From assembly GCF_963169125.1 (NCBI RefSeq), contig NC_084799.1:67572143-67636142 (forward strand): a stretch of DNA of 64,000 bases, in the 5' to 3' direction. Position 1 is the stretch's first letter. Each line of letters begins with the position of its first letter. The notes beneath the pieces are model-generated. The model worked only from the letters and a program-made list of their open reading frames with translations. It did not search any database and had not been told where the DNA came from. The position numbers and the translations under genes were made by a program. Shown one piece after another: positions 33,699 to 46,030 of the stretch. Source of the DNA: Humulus lupulus. Lineage: Eukaryota > Streptophyta > Magnoliopsida > Rosales > Cannabaceae.

Positions 33699-35752
33699 GT
33701 TACCACATATCCGAAGAAAGATAAAAAATCATATCCATCCCCTTTCCCCTCTCTCTCATCTTCTTCATATAATTTTTTTCTAGATTTGAATGATCCTATC
33801 AGAGTAACTAGTTACTCATTCACTTTTTCATATTTTTATTAGTTTTCTTTCCAAAATTTGGTGTTTCTATAAGGGTTACAGTAAAAATAAAATCATGAAA
33901 AAATTGAATTGAATTTTTTTACATATGGTGGAAAAAACTATAAAAAAAATTATAATAATAAAACATGATAAATAAATAAAATAGTAAAATAATTTTGTAA
34001 TGTTAAAATATATGTGTGAAAAAATGAAAAAAAGAAAGAAAGAAAAAATAATTAAGAAATGAAGGAAAAAATTAAAAATTAAAAATTAAAATAAAATAAA
34101 ATAACTTTCAAAATCAAAGATAACATAACTATAATAAAAAATGTAGCATTTTCATATTTTACTTAGTTACTAATTATGTTCCTATACTTTAACTTTTTAT
34201 TTAATAAATTTTCTCATGCAAATTATGAAAAATATAATTATCATATTTTTACATATTAATGGTATAAAAACCATATTTTTTTAAAATTCTCAAAAACAAA
34301 TGCCAAAATTGTACCCAAATTGCTAATTAAGATGAAGCTATAATGGGGATGGGGCTAGTATGATTGCGGCCCACATCAGGGCCTTTCAATCGGTTGGGTT
34401 GCGCAGGCCCAAATATGTGTGGAAGGTTTCTTCTTTTTGGTAATATATAATAAAATTCACCAAAAAAATAAAGTAAATCTGGTTCATTTTAACCTTCATT
34501 TTTGTCTGTCCCGAGTACAATAAATTGCAGATACAAGTTGGTTAGAGTTTGGTGGATTTATATCTAATCCCATCAATATGGTAAGTGAACAATTCATACA
34601 GGACTGGGGAATTTGAAGTAGCCTTGCCGCGTGATCCTCTCGGCAAGTTGAAGGAGAAGATAAACGAATTCGGTTCGAATTCGGTCGTGTTCGTATCTGG
34701 TACACTACGCAACGGGGACAGTCTGCGGTAGGTCCACCAAGCAATCATAGAGAGCAAGCGATACTCATGGTGGAGGTTTGTTATTTCTGTCCCTCTCTAA
34801 TTCATTTTACTTTTTCTCGAAAATTTGGAGAAGATTAAGCCGATTTTAAGTTTGCTATATGGGTCTTTCATATTTTCTTTGGAAATTATAAGTGCCGAAA
34901 GTTAGATCTTAATTGCTTTGAATTTAGTTCAAATGGGTTTCTTAGATTATGTCAATCAACACTATCAATTATAATACTGACAAATTTGTTACACCTTTCA
35001 CTCTCAAAGTTATATTTCAAAATTTCAACTATTATGTTTGTCAAAGGCCTTGACTATGGTGTGTACAGTTCATAGATTACATTAGTCTTTCTATTATTTA
35101 TGAAGTAACCAAAGTATCCAATTGTGTATACATATTTTTCCCCCTAATTTTTTCCTTTATCCCGGTATATGCGAATAAAGGAATGGGAGTTAGAAGAATG
35201 ACAGGGGCTTCGATCATTACATGTATATCTTCATGTTCAAATTCATGGCAAAGCTCGACTTTTTAAGGTAAATCATTCACGTTTGTTCAATTACAATAAC
35301 TGTGATGGTATTTTTTTGCTTTTAACGTTATAACTGTGTATGTCTCTAACTATAGTTCTACTAACAATATTGTTCCATGATATTTGTATGAAGTTCGTGT
35401 TCTTTTACATGTCTTTGTGAGGGCTTTTGTTTACAAGTAACAATTTGGTTGTGTGTTTTTATAAATATGTAATTAAAACACTACATGACTCTTTAAAATT
35501 TGGAGATTGATTGTCTGAAACATGTATATATTGGTACTTTTGGAACTTAATATTCCCCTTTTTGTTGACCTAGGTTGCATCATGTTTTCTAATGATGTTT
35601 ATGTGATGATAAATGTCGATACTAGCTAGAGTTAGCATCGACAAGCCAAGTGGATTTAAAGTAGCAGCAAAAAATTTTGAAGCCAAAGACAACAACAAAC
35701 TCCTAAGGCGTAGTCAACGTGGAAGGATAAGGAACCAACTGTACAACATACC
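33699..35752. other. AT-rich DNA upstream of the mobile-domain gene
   Basis: Very A-rich to 34320, then more balanced. The palindrome 'cgaattcggttcgaattcgg' lies at 34666-34685. A possible 5' exon (35613-35755) has an open frame, but it is not in phase with the next exon and is not called. Confidence 0.4.
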
Positions 35753-38046
35753 ATGGACTTTAATTCAATTGATAAAGAAGTTGATGATGTGGGGTTCTCG
35801 ACTTCACCTGGCCCCCCTATTTTTTCGTCAAATAAGAGAAAGGAGTCCAGTATAGATCACATTATTACCATACCACATGGACAATACGGCATTAGAAGGG
35901 GCCATAAACAAAGTGGACTCATAAAAAAGGATACTGTGAAATTATACCCATCAGAGCATTTGTCATTCAAGGTATACATAAATCCATTTAATAATTTCTC
36001 TACTCGATCTCTTTTAAACATTTAACGTTTAATACTTAATAATTTTTTTAATATTCGTTGCATTTTACATCTTAAGTTTATATTGTCACAAAAGTAGTAC
36101 ACTAACAAGGGGTAGTTTTATTGTTCAGAGGACACAAATAAAAATAACAGGAGAGGGTGAAAGGGAACTAATTCTGAACTGGTATAATGAACTTTACCCA
36201 AATGTTAAATCACAAGTGGTATCCTCAGGTCTAAATTTTTTGGTAGATTCCATTCCATTAGGCCCCTTAGACCATCCATTGATACAATCCCTAGCTGAAA
36301 AGTGGTGGGACACTACGCACACATTTATTTTCGAGAGCCTTGGGGAAATGACTATGACTCCAAAGGATTTTAGTGCAATAACTGGATTAGCCGTGCACGG
36401 GACACTTTAAAAATCGATAAAGAGATTCATAAAAAAAAAGACATTGTTCTAAGACTTCTTGGACAACCATTAGCAAGTATTCAAAAGAGAAAGGTTACCA
36501 TTAGTTGGTTATACGATGCATACCAAGGCATGACGACTAAAACATTGGAGGTTGAAGAGATACTAGCCAGAGTGTTCTTAATAGCACTGCTTGGATCAAC
36601 ATTATTTGCACGGAGCAATAACATGGTCAATGTGTGTTTGTTACCATCCCTTGTTATAATTGACGAGGTAGGAATGTACAACCGGGGCGCTGCGGGCTTG
36701 GCTTACTGTTATGAACAAATGGACGACCTATGCAGACAATGCACCACCTCCATAGGAGGACTATGGAAAGCATGGGAGGTAATATTGTTTTAAATATGGT
36801 TAATCTAAATTTATATGTATTCACAAATAATAAATCAAAAAATAAATAATTGCTTCATGAAACAATCATTCTTCTATGAACTAGTTATGCTATGTTACAC
36901 ACAGGTGTGGGGAAGAGAATACATTCCTTCTTTGCGGGTTACATCTCAGTGCATCATGTCCAAGGTATTTCCAAGATCCTTGCTATGGATTAGCTGCCCT
37001 CTGCCAAGCATGGAACATTCAATCCTATTGGACTACTACAGAGAAATACTAGATAATCTAACTTTTAAAGATGTAAGTAAGCGAAGATGATATTTTAGTG
37101 TAGGTTTCCTTTCTTACTAATAGAAATGGTTAATGATAATATTATGTCAATAATAAATCTTCATATGCCACATAGGTTCAATGGTTCCCTTGGGGGGAAA
37201 GAAAACGCCAACCTGCGTATGTGAGGTTCTCCGAACAACCAAACACTCGTAGAATCCTCCTATTGGGATTGCATGGAGGCGAATGGTACTTGGCTGAAAG
37301 AGTCACAATGCAAAGTTACAACATTCCACAAACAAATATCCCCAAGATACCTCCAAAATCAATGATAGTAAAAGAGAAAACAATTCTTATATCAAATAAT
37401 TGGTGCTTAGCTGGGAAGCCCGGAAGGAATTTTTTCAAAAAATCCACTAAGTTGACATATGACGAGTACATATCGCTATTCTTGTCCAGCAACAATAATG
37501 AAGAGGTTAGTTTCGAATTCATAATTAATATTATTAAAATATGTCATAATGCTTTGTCTTTAATATATATATTCCCTAGAACTTCCACTGGATGCCCCAA
37601 AACAGGCGGATAACCTATTTTCAAAGGATGGCCTGGATGAACTAATCAGAAAGGTGAAATAAGTCTCCGAGGTTTATTATGTAATTTTCATTGAGTGTGG
37701 TTGACAACATTATTTTTATTTTTGGCTTAGAGAAAATGCATAGCTGCCACAGGACTACTTGCTAGGTTGGATGGTGTCCAATCAAATCTAATTCAACAGA
37801 TTAACACAACTAGTGAGACCTTCAAGACATACTCCAACATCCTAACAACCTTGATGATTGATCTGGTAAGTTTTATAATACCAATTTAATACATCAACTT
37901 TAAGGAGTAAAGTTCATACCACACAAATATATGTATAATTAAATGTTAATTCTATTCCCTTGACTTTCCATTTTTCATAGGCACAAAATTCCCCAACAGA
38001 ACCAAGCAGAAGACCGACAATTGAAGATAACGTCAGCACCAACTAA
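35753..38046 (+). CDS. Plant mobile domain (PMD) protein gene inside the MULE
   Basis: Seven exons are inferred: 35753-35971, 36129-36778, 36905-37072, 37176-37505, about 37582-37653, 37731-37865 and 37981-38046, stop TAA. The first four borders are in phase. Exon 2 has a frame change in an A-run at 36409-36413. The mobile domain shows LIQSLAEKWWDTTHTFIFES, MTMTPKDFSAITGLAVHG, EEILARVFLIALLGSTLF, YNRGAAGLAYCYEQM and VQWFPWGERKRQPAYVRF, in the family order. A short coiled-coil tail follows (LLARLDGVQSNLIQQINTT). Mobile domains occur in the MAIN/MAIL1 silencing factors and in transposon-carried genes; its role here is unknown. Exon 5 does not join in phase. Confidence 0.78.
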
Positions 38047-38908
38047 ATAAATAAATAAATGAGAGTAAAAAAATAAGTCATATTCTACAGTACTGAACTG
38101 TTAACTAGGAGAGATCCACCGTCCAACTTAATATGTTTATTCGATACTAGTTAATAATATATTGTGTTTTCTTCTATCTTTCATATATATACAAAATCAC
38201 TTTAAAATGTTTATTGACATGCCAGACATTTGAAATTGTTGAAAAAAAACTCACACCAAACACATGTAGAAAAATTAACCTTCGCCCTCCACTCCCATCT
38301 TCTAGTCAGTTTTAAGTATCATCATGTTTGGAATTGGGGCAGACTTCCAAACTTATTTAATTTTTAATGTGCTAAATTGAATGAAAGTTTTATTTTAAAT
38401 CTTCCAAAATAGTAATATCAAGAAATTAGTATTGTCAGATACACTACCAATTCTTTTATAAATGATTAAAATAAAACATATATCTTTACTTATTTGATTC
38501 CACAAAGCTACCAATTTCTATCCTCAATTCAGAATCCACTTCAAATGAAAAAAATAAAAAAATTTATGTCAAGAACAAGAACTCATATATAGGTCTTTTG
38601 GCTCAGTCTGCCAAAAATTAACGAGTAAGAGAACTCTACTTGAGATTACCGATCATACATAGGCCCACTAAAAATCTCCAAAATACAGTACTAACTTAAC
38701 ATTGCATATCAGCTTTTAAAATGAAACCAAAGTGAATTATATTTCATAATTCTTCGACCAATCGTGTTTAGCAGCTTTCTTCATGATATGATCTTACAAC
38801 TTATTCGCTTCCGAACCCAGAATTAGTGACCCAATGTATAGCCTTTGAGCTGATTCTCCAACCTGATAAATTAGAAAATCATTACTACAACCCCATTTGT
38901 AATATCAT
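38047..38908. other. Intergenic DNA between two converging genes
   Basis: AT-rich DNA containing the 3' ends of the mobile-domain gene and the right protease-like gene. Nothing else was recognised. Confidence 0.45.
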
Positions 38909-41065
38909 TTAATTATTGCCAACAATAAAATTACAGAAAATAAATAATAGGATTTGTACATTTGCAGAAAGAACGCCATCCATGTATCTACCCAATAGAT
39001 GTTTCATAACATGCAAGCTACTATCAAAGTTTCCAACAATCCTGTGATGATCTACTGCTTTTGCTATATAAAAGTCACTAAAATACTGAAGATTCCCATA
39101 CAATCTTAAAATAGACTCCTTAAATGTTTTGTCCATCGACTGGAGCTAAACAACAGAGATCATAGAAAAAATTAAAAAAAAAAATTGACAAACTAACACA
39201 CATAAACCAAATTGTAGAAATATATTCAATATATACCACGAATGACAAAATAGCAATTCCCAGCTTAGGAGATGGAACTTTTAGATCATCATAAACATCA
39301 ACAGCCTTCTCACTCATATTCAGCACAGATACAAACCAATGTCGATTTGCCATGATAGGAACATATGCCTATCCCAACTCATTAGAGAAACTCACAATAA
39401 ATGCATAAAATAAACTAATGTAACCACACCAATTAAAGTACTATAACAAGAAACCTACCTTCTCACAACTTCCAATATCTCCACACCAATCAATCCATCT
39501 TTTGCGGTCACTAAATGTAAATAAACTTTTACGATCGGGTCTCTACTTAACAACAAAACAAGAATACTCAAATGGCAAAATTAAATATATCAAATATTAA
39601 AATTAACAAGTACATGTGGACTTTTCCTCAGTAAACCTACCGACAACGCAGTAGGAATCCACCAATATTTTCTCTAAAAACAACATTCAGATTTCTCAAA
39701 TGCATACAAAATCTCAAGCAAACAATTCACAACCTATAACCAAAACAAGAAATTTAAATACATTAACCTGAAACCAAATAATCCTCATAGATTTTTTCAA
39801 AAAAAAAAAACAAACAACATACTCGAGGGGCCACTAATGTGTTCTTTCCCAATGTGAGGAAGTCAAACCTTCTCTCAACCACTTTCTCCCCAACGAAAAC
39901 AATCTCGCTAAAAAATATCCAACAAAATTAAATGCAAAATTATACATACAAAACAAATGGAATCAAACAACATATAAAATAAATGTAATGTACTAAAATT
40001 AAAAGCATAATATAAAAGAGTTTAATAATACACTACTAACTTATTTGGCAAATTAGTATCCATCACATAGCTCATCAAAATCCCCTCAAATTCCTTTGGC
40101 ACACCAAAATCTCGCCAACTGGCACAGTTTAATATCGTTCTAGGTAACACCGCAGGAGAGGAATAAACCTGCAAACTATTATAGCGCATTCTAAAGAATT
40201 TAATTTAGTCAATTTAAGAAGAAAATAAAATGAAACAAAACAGTCAGCTCTATTTTACCTTCAAGCCAAGCATATAAATTTCACATTTCGAAGCATCAAA
40301 CAATTCTGTATCAAAACAAGATCCCCCATAATTCAACTTCAATGCCTTTTCCTTCAAGAACTCAGAAAATATTACATCATCTGCGTTCATACCATTGTTT
40401 CCAGTACTATGGCTCATCTGACTAAGCAACTCAAGTGATGTGGCCAAATTTCTAGGAGTATCATTCAAAACATCAACGCCAATCCACTTATCATCCCCAC
40501 CAATGCTTTCATCTACATCAATTACATCATGACTATCCATCTTTGCTTTCAAAGAATTAGATGGCATTACGTCAGTGAACTGGTTTGTTCTACTAACATG
40601 TTCTATATTACCAACAGTACCAATTTTATGTCCAACAACACTACCTATGTTCACCTTAGCCTCCTTCTCACTTGAACAACAAAAGCTCTTCTTGATTGCC
40701 ATTGACAAACTCTCATCCACCATGGAATTATCAAAAAATAAATTTAAATCCTCAAATTTGTGTGAATCTTCATTTTCACCATCCAGTGTTGCTTCCTTAG
40801 GTTGAACCTTGTCTTTCACGTTATCACTCCCTACATTTTTGCTATTATTAAAACTTCCAATAACCTTCTTACTCGTTCTCCTCCTTTGACAACCTTCCTC
40901 AATTAGGACATCAAAAAATTTATCCTCCTCTGCTACTCTTTTCTCACCCTCGCGAAATTTTTCTAACTGATCTTTGAATGAAGAAATCTTAGCCTTTAAC
41001 TCATGAGCTTCAACTGAATGAAAAAATATTGCCTCAACTATTTTTCCCAATCCTCCTTTATCCAT
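38909..41065 (-). CDS. Ulp1-like (C48) protein gene, right copy, catalytic Cys position changed
   Basis: Exon 1 (41065-40259) encodes a coiled-coil start and a long acidic linker. Further exons with GT-AG borders follow near 40167-40041, 39910-39825, 39735-39645, 39540-39460, 39368-39240 and 39145-38936. The C-terminal domain has the family's WWIPTALS and YVPIMANRHWFVSVLNM with the catalytic His, and VDVYDDLKVP with the Asp. Where the left copy has NSYDCGIFVV, this one reads GNFDSSLHVMKHL, so the nucleophile appears to be Ser and the following Gly is gone. It is inferred to be a non-catalytic relative, provided the alignment is right. An upstream exon before 41065 is possible. Confidence 0.65.
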
Positions 41066-42106
41066 ATCATCATATTCCTACAAAAAACAGGGAATGAAAT
41101 AATAAATTTTACTTTCAACTATAGGAACTTTTTTTGGTGTAAACACAACAGTAACATTACTCAAAATATGACAATCATATTAACCTGCATCATACTCAAT
41201 TTTCAAGATTTAACTACCATATATTCATGTATTTATGAGGGCTTCCGATTTCATTTAACACTCAAGAACTACCAGTGGTAAATTTAATACTCCAAATTCA
41301 AAACCCAGCAAACTTTTAATAACTATCACTTGCATTGCATTAAAATCATATCATAAGCAACATCATCATTTCATTTCATTTCACATCAAACCAATTGCAA
41401 ATAAGCATTTTATCATATTAATCATTAGACATACATAAAATATAAATATTAAAGATAATAACAAAAAAAAAATAATAACTACTATACCAACTTAAAATCC
41501 AATCAAAATCATCGATGATAATAACACATATTAAGCAGTTAAAAGACTTCTCATAACCCCCTTGCATAATCACTACGGTAGTCAAAGGAAGCAAAAAAAA
41601 AGCAAATAAAAAAATTACCATTTAGAACACAACACCATCAACTTTTGTCTTCAGAAAAAAATAAAATTCATTTACAGAGGTGGAACAAAATACTTTACGA
41701 AATGAAGACATTAGCTTTGCTGGAGGTTGTTCTAGCCAAAAGCTTCAACAGTTTGCTCTAACAGTGACTCCAACAGTGATTTTATATATACCTTTTTTTT
41801 TTCTGAAAATAATTGCAGAACTTCATCCCACCATTCTTCCTCCTCCCTTCTATTTTTTCCTTAAGCCTAAAAGACACGTCTTCCAACCTTCCAAAAAAAT
41901 ACCACATCTTTAATCCATTAAAAAATTGGCCCCACCAATTGTACTCATCATTAATGCATATCCCAAAAAATCTGAGTAATTTTTTGAAGTAGTCAAATTG
42001 ATTATTAATTACTAATTTGGTAAATACTATCCTACACGGCTCCTCACGAAACACCAAGACAAAATAGCAGCGTGCCAAAGGGAGATGGGTCACAAAACAG
42101 CTCTAT
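41066..42106 (-). other. Upstream region of the right Ulp1-like gene
   Basis: About 1 kb of noncoding DNA, similar in size to the gap between the left terminal repeat and its gene. No clear promoter word can be singled out. Confidence 0.4.
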
Positions 42107-42146
42107 GGTACGGTCGAAATTGAAGCCCGCACAAGAGAAATCTCCT
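42107..42146 (-). repeat. Right terminal inverted repeat of the MULE
   Basis: It is the exact reverse complement of 25471-25510 and is followed by (AT)n. Confidence 0.88.
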
Positions 42147-42914
42147 ATATATATATTTTTTCAAATCATAATATTTTGTATATGTTTTATGTTTTTTAGT
42201 TGATAATAACATTAAATGAGGCGGGGATGATATTTAAAATATCGATGGATTTAATTAACAGTTTTGGTGCAGGATGGGGCAGGGAAAAATAAATTTGGGA
42301 CAGTGATGGTATTGTTTGGTATTCTTCTTGGATATTGTTTTCTTTTTCCAGCTTCCGGATTATATATAAATATATCACATATCATGTATGTGTCTTAAAT
42401 TGATATATGAAGATTGGTATTAAGATAATATTTCTAGTAGAATGCTTACAGTCATGACCAACTGTAATATTTTGAAGTGAATTTATAGGACGAAATTGTA
42501 AGGTTTGGGAATAACGAAAAGGAATATTGCATTAAAAATTTATATCTGATTTTTGTACATAGGAATACCACCAAAAGCACCTATAGACGATACCGCCATA
42601 ACATTTGACAGCGAAGAGATATCTAGCTACAAAACAAATTATATTCATAAAAATATATGTAATTGTATATAATCATCGAGTTCCAATTTTGTTCCTCTCC
42701 AACGTCCAAAGTAGTAGTACCTTATTATGTCCGCTACACCTATATTTCTTTCTGCAAATACTATCGGTTCTATCATATATGAGGGTACATATAACATATA
42801 TATTCATAGAATATACTCAGTTAATTCACTTGTTTCTATTGCCATTCCATTTTCCAATATAGTTTTATAATAATATATTTCAATATAAAATAACTAAATC
42901 ATCTTCAATGAGGT
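42147..42914. other. Unassigned DNA between the MULE and the host gene
   Basis: No gene or named repeat was seen. AT-rich. Confidence 0.5.
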
Positions 42915-42920
42915 TATAAA
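42915..42920 (+). promoter_or_regulatory. TATA box of the secreted-protein gene
   Basis: TATAAA in 'aggttataaatggc', 58-63 bases upstream of the ATG at 42978, leaves room for a short leader of about 30 bases. Confidence 0.6.
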
Positions 42921-42977
42921 TGGCTAAACGCACACTTCTGTTCTATTCTAACAGAAGTCAAGAGTAGAAGCTACTTA

Positions 42978-43945
42978 ATGAGAACTATGGAAACCAATTT
43001 CAAGTTATTCGGTGGAAGATTTGGTTGGTTGTGCTTCTCTTTGGGGATTGTTCTTCTACTTCAGTTTGCCAATGCTCATGAAAGTATATCTCTTCGTTTT
43101 CACTATAATAATAATAAGTATATATACCTCATGATGGCGTGAATTTATATCCTAACAGACGTTTTGGTTTGTTGATTTTTAACAGATAGAACAAGCCCCA
43201 CAAAAAATGTAAACCTTGGCCCAATCCAGATGTGGAGAAGCGCCTACTTCTGCTTGCAAAATCAGGTATATATGGTGTATATACGTCTATATGTTATTAT
43301 TATTATTATTATTATATTATTATTATTGGGATATATAGTGCATGCAAAATACTCATTGAATGGTTTTAAACAAATAGTTGGGTTGGGTAAAAGTCATATG
43401 ATATTATTATACATGAGCCAAAGGAGTTGTTGTATTCAATCAGGCATCGAGTGAGGTATGCAAGAGCAAGGACGTGTTAACACCGCAAGGAAACCTTAGC
43501 GTGAGCTCCCAAGAAATAGAAGAGTACTGCAAGCCAGGACTGTGCGCGGACCATATCAGGAATAATGTTCTTAGCTGTATGTATTTGGTCATGAGGGACC
43601 TCGACAGAGTTGTCTTCAAAAACGGTGCATCCATTAAAAAGCTCAATGAAACCATTAATAATGGATGCAACACTAATACAAGTGAGTAATATAGCTAGCT
43701 AGGTATCCAGAATACATATATGATCATTTGTATATATGAATCGTAAATATATATGTATTAGTTATAATTTTCCGCAGCTTAAAAGTTTTGAGTATTAAGT
43801 AAAGACTGAATTTTGTTGTTTGGAAAATATTGCAGGTATAACACTAGACAAGGTAAACAGCGGAACAAAGGTGTACCAGAAGACGTACATGACAATACTT
43901 GTGACAGGATTATTGGTGTTTTTTTTCCATTCTCAAATAATGTAA
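42978..43945 (+). CDS. Small secreted cysteine-containing protein (DUF7731 / plant F9H3-4-like)
   Basis: Four exons are supported by GT-AG borders: 42978-43083, 43186-43265, 43444-43681 and 43836-43945. They sum to 534 bases, an open frame of 177 codons plus TAA, with no breaks. Residues 1-33 form a signal peptide (WLCFSLGIVLLLQFANAHE). The mature part has spaced cysteines: AYFCLQNQ, EVCKSKDVL, EEYCKPGLC, VLSCMYLVMRDLD and INNGC. This matches the pattern I associate with the uncharacterised plant DUF7731 (F9H3-4) family. The C-terminus is hydrophobic (TILVTGLLVFF), perhaps a membrane segment or GPI signal. It is the only gene here with no transposon link. Its function is unknown. Confidence 0.75.
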
Positions 43946-44221
43946 TGATGTGATCTCATCATCTTATTTAGTATGATGAGAGAGGAGGAGGTCAACAAAT
44001 CAAGTCATTATAATAAGTGGAAATGTGAGGATATTACCATGTTTTAATCTTTGTTGTAATATACTCCTAAATTAAGTGTGTAAGTACAAATACAAGATAA
44101 TCAATATCTATTTGCTTTACTATTTGTGATGAATGATATATCTGCTACAATGTGTGATGTAACAATTAAAAGATAATAATAATGAATTAATAAATATAAT
44201 GTTAAACTACATAGTTAGTTG
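43946..44221 (+). other. 3' flank of the secreted-protein gene
   Basis: Contains the probable 3' UTR. No further feature. Confidence 0.4.
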
Positions 44222-45960
44222 TGTTAGTTATTTTCAGCTTTTACTTTTTTTATTAGTTCGTTGACCCCATTTTTTGTCTCTTAAAAGAACGTTCTTGGTT
44301 TTGTTACTAGTTTATTTATTCTCTTGTAATTTCTATTAACTATAAATAATATGTGAAGATTGTGACTTCTTTCCTTATCCAATCAAAAAATTACTTAAAT
44401 GACAGCTCACAGTAGTTTGCAGTTCTAGTTGCAACTACTTAAACTCCAGTTGCATCTGCGCGAACATCAGTAGTTCATAATAGAACAAGAGATTGTTGCT
44501 AGTTTCTGCTAGGCTCTTTAGTTTTTGTTTCTCGTCCCTATATATAGTTTTAGGTCTGATCACCTTAGTGCTATTTAATTTTTGAGAGTTTTAGTTGAGA
44601 GCAAGAACTATATTGTAATACTCAAGTGTGAGAGTGTTTCAAGGAAAGTTGGATGAGTGTTGTTGTAATCTTGAGAGCTTGGAGGGTGTAATCTTTTATG
44701 ATGCAGTGGATTTGACTTAGGCATATTGCTGCCTAGCATTGGATGTAGGATCAACTACACTAGTTGTATCCAAACCAAGTATTCATTGGTATTCTTTCTT
44801 TTGTGTTTTACTTTTGATTACTTTGTGTTTGATTAATTGTCTTACTTGTTCTTCTTTGTTGTTGTTCTTTGTGCATTGTTTTGGCTGTGTTGTGCAGGTC
44901 CTAATCCCCAACATAATACAAGTCTGTGCTCTTAATCATATTGATCATCAAAAGCTATTTTTCCTTAATATGTCTTTTAGTCACATGGTTTCTGGCCATT
45001 TTTGTCCATCGTGTAGCTACCTGATTTATCTCTGTTGTCTAGCTCCTCATTCTTTTGCAAACAAACCATTATTCATAGCGATCACCACTAGTTCAACCAA
45101 AAATCACTCAAGCCCTCAATCATTTTCTACACTACTAATCAACAACAACATTTCATGGTTCTTTCTCAAGCCCTCAATCACACTCTGCTTGTCAAACTTG
45201 ATCGCAACAATTTCATTTTTGGGTGTGCAGAAAAGAAAAGTATCAGTCTTGCTAATGACATTGAAGATTTTCTTGATGAACCATTTGTGGCCCTACCTAA
45301 GAATATCCCTAGCCTCAATCCATATTTTCTTCAATAGAGAAGCGAAGATTGTCTTATCCTCAAATAGTTACACTCACTTTCTTTCGAGATTATGTCTCAT
45401 TATATTGTAGGTCAAAACATTAGTGCTACAGCATGGGCGACTTTTCAACAGATTTACCCATCCACATCCATATCCATATCTCATCCTTGCATCTTGCCAC
45501 TCTAGATCCAACTTCATACAATCATGAAAATATTATTGTCCATGATGTACTACATTTTAAAACCAAGAATCTTATGGATCAACTACATGTTGTCTTTGAA
45601 CATGTTTTGAATCGAGATCAAGTCTTTTATTGTATATGTAACATCCAAATCCAAAAGGATTGCTTTTGAACATGTAGTTGGTCTCATTCTTGCTAATAAA
45701 TCAAGATTCGAACAATAAAACTGTATTGATGAGTCTACAACTATAGTTGCTAATGCCAGTTGTTGTCACCAATTTTCATAACACACCCACAACCTTAAAT
45801 AAATAACACATTCACTTATTCATCATCAATTTTTTGTTCAACTCCTTCAACTTGGTGAAAAGACTACTACAATAATGCAACCAATATATGACACTAAAAG
45901 AAAATGAGCACGAAAATACACATAATACTTTATGTTAGACTGCAGTAGGGCATTAAGCAT
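44222..45960 (+). mobile_element. Decayed Ty1/copia remnant (LTR part and gag)
   Basis: The LTR-like part starts TGTTAG at 44222, has a 'ctatatatag' TATA-like box at 44539 and runs to about 44913 (ccccaaca). Behind it are broken gag pieces: at 45155-45340 ALNHTLLVKLDRNNFIFG, close to the usual copia gag start in which such a phrase precedes a tryptophan-rich stretch, and near 45430 WATFQQIYPS. Stops are frequent. Protease, integrase and RT are not seen, and no second LTR was found. Confidence 0.6.
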
Positions 45961-46030
45961 TATTCAACGTCCTAGTTGGCAGGCAAATGTAGAGCATTGC
46001 TTGACATCCTCAGTGTTATATATATAATAT

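Larger units (their letters stand above)
25471..42146. mobile_element. Giant Mutator-like transposon with four genes
   Basis: The left end 25472-25510 and the right end 42107-42145 are perfect inverted repeats over 39 bases (GGAGATTTCTCTTGTGCGGG at each end), with a fortieth base also pairing. Similarity fades further in. Both ends are flanked by alternating AT, compatible with a 9-bp duplication of 'atatatata', but low complexity makes that ambiguous. Inside are a FAR1/MuDR-type transposase, two Ulp1/C48-like genes and a plant-mobile-domain gene. Ulp1-like and mobile-domain genes are known passengers of plant MULEs. The size, 16.7 kb including a solo LTR, is large for the class. Confidence 0.8.

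Noticed and set aside
34660..34690. Palindrome 'cgaattcggttcgaattcgg' as a regulatory site
   Set aside because: Only one copy is present, with no link to a nearby start.
44739..45410. 223-codon hydrophobic ORF
   Set aside because: The overlapping frame at 45155-45337 carries copia gag motifs; this frame reads as random hydrophobic sequence from T-rich DNA.
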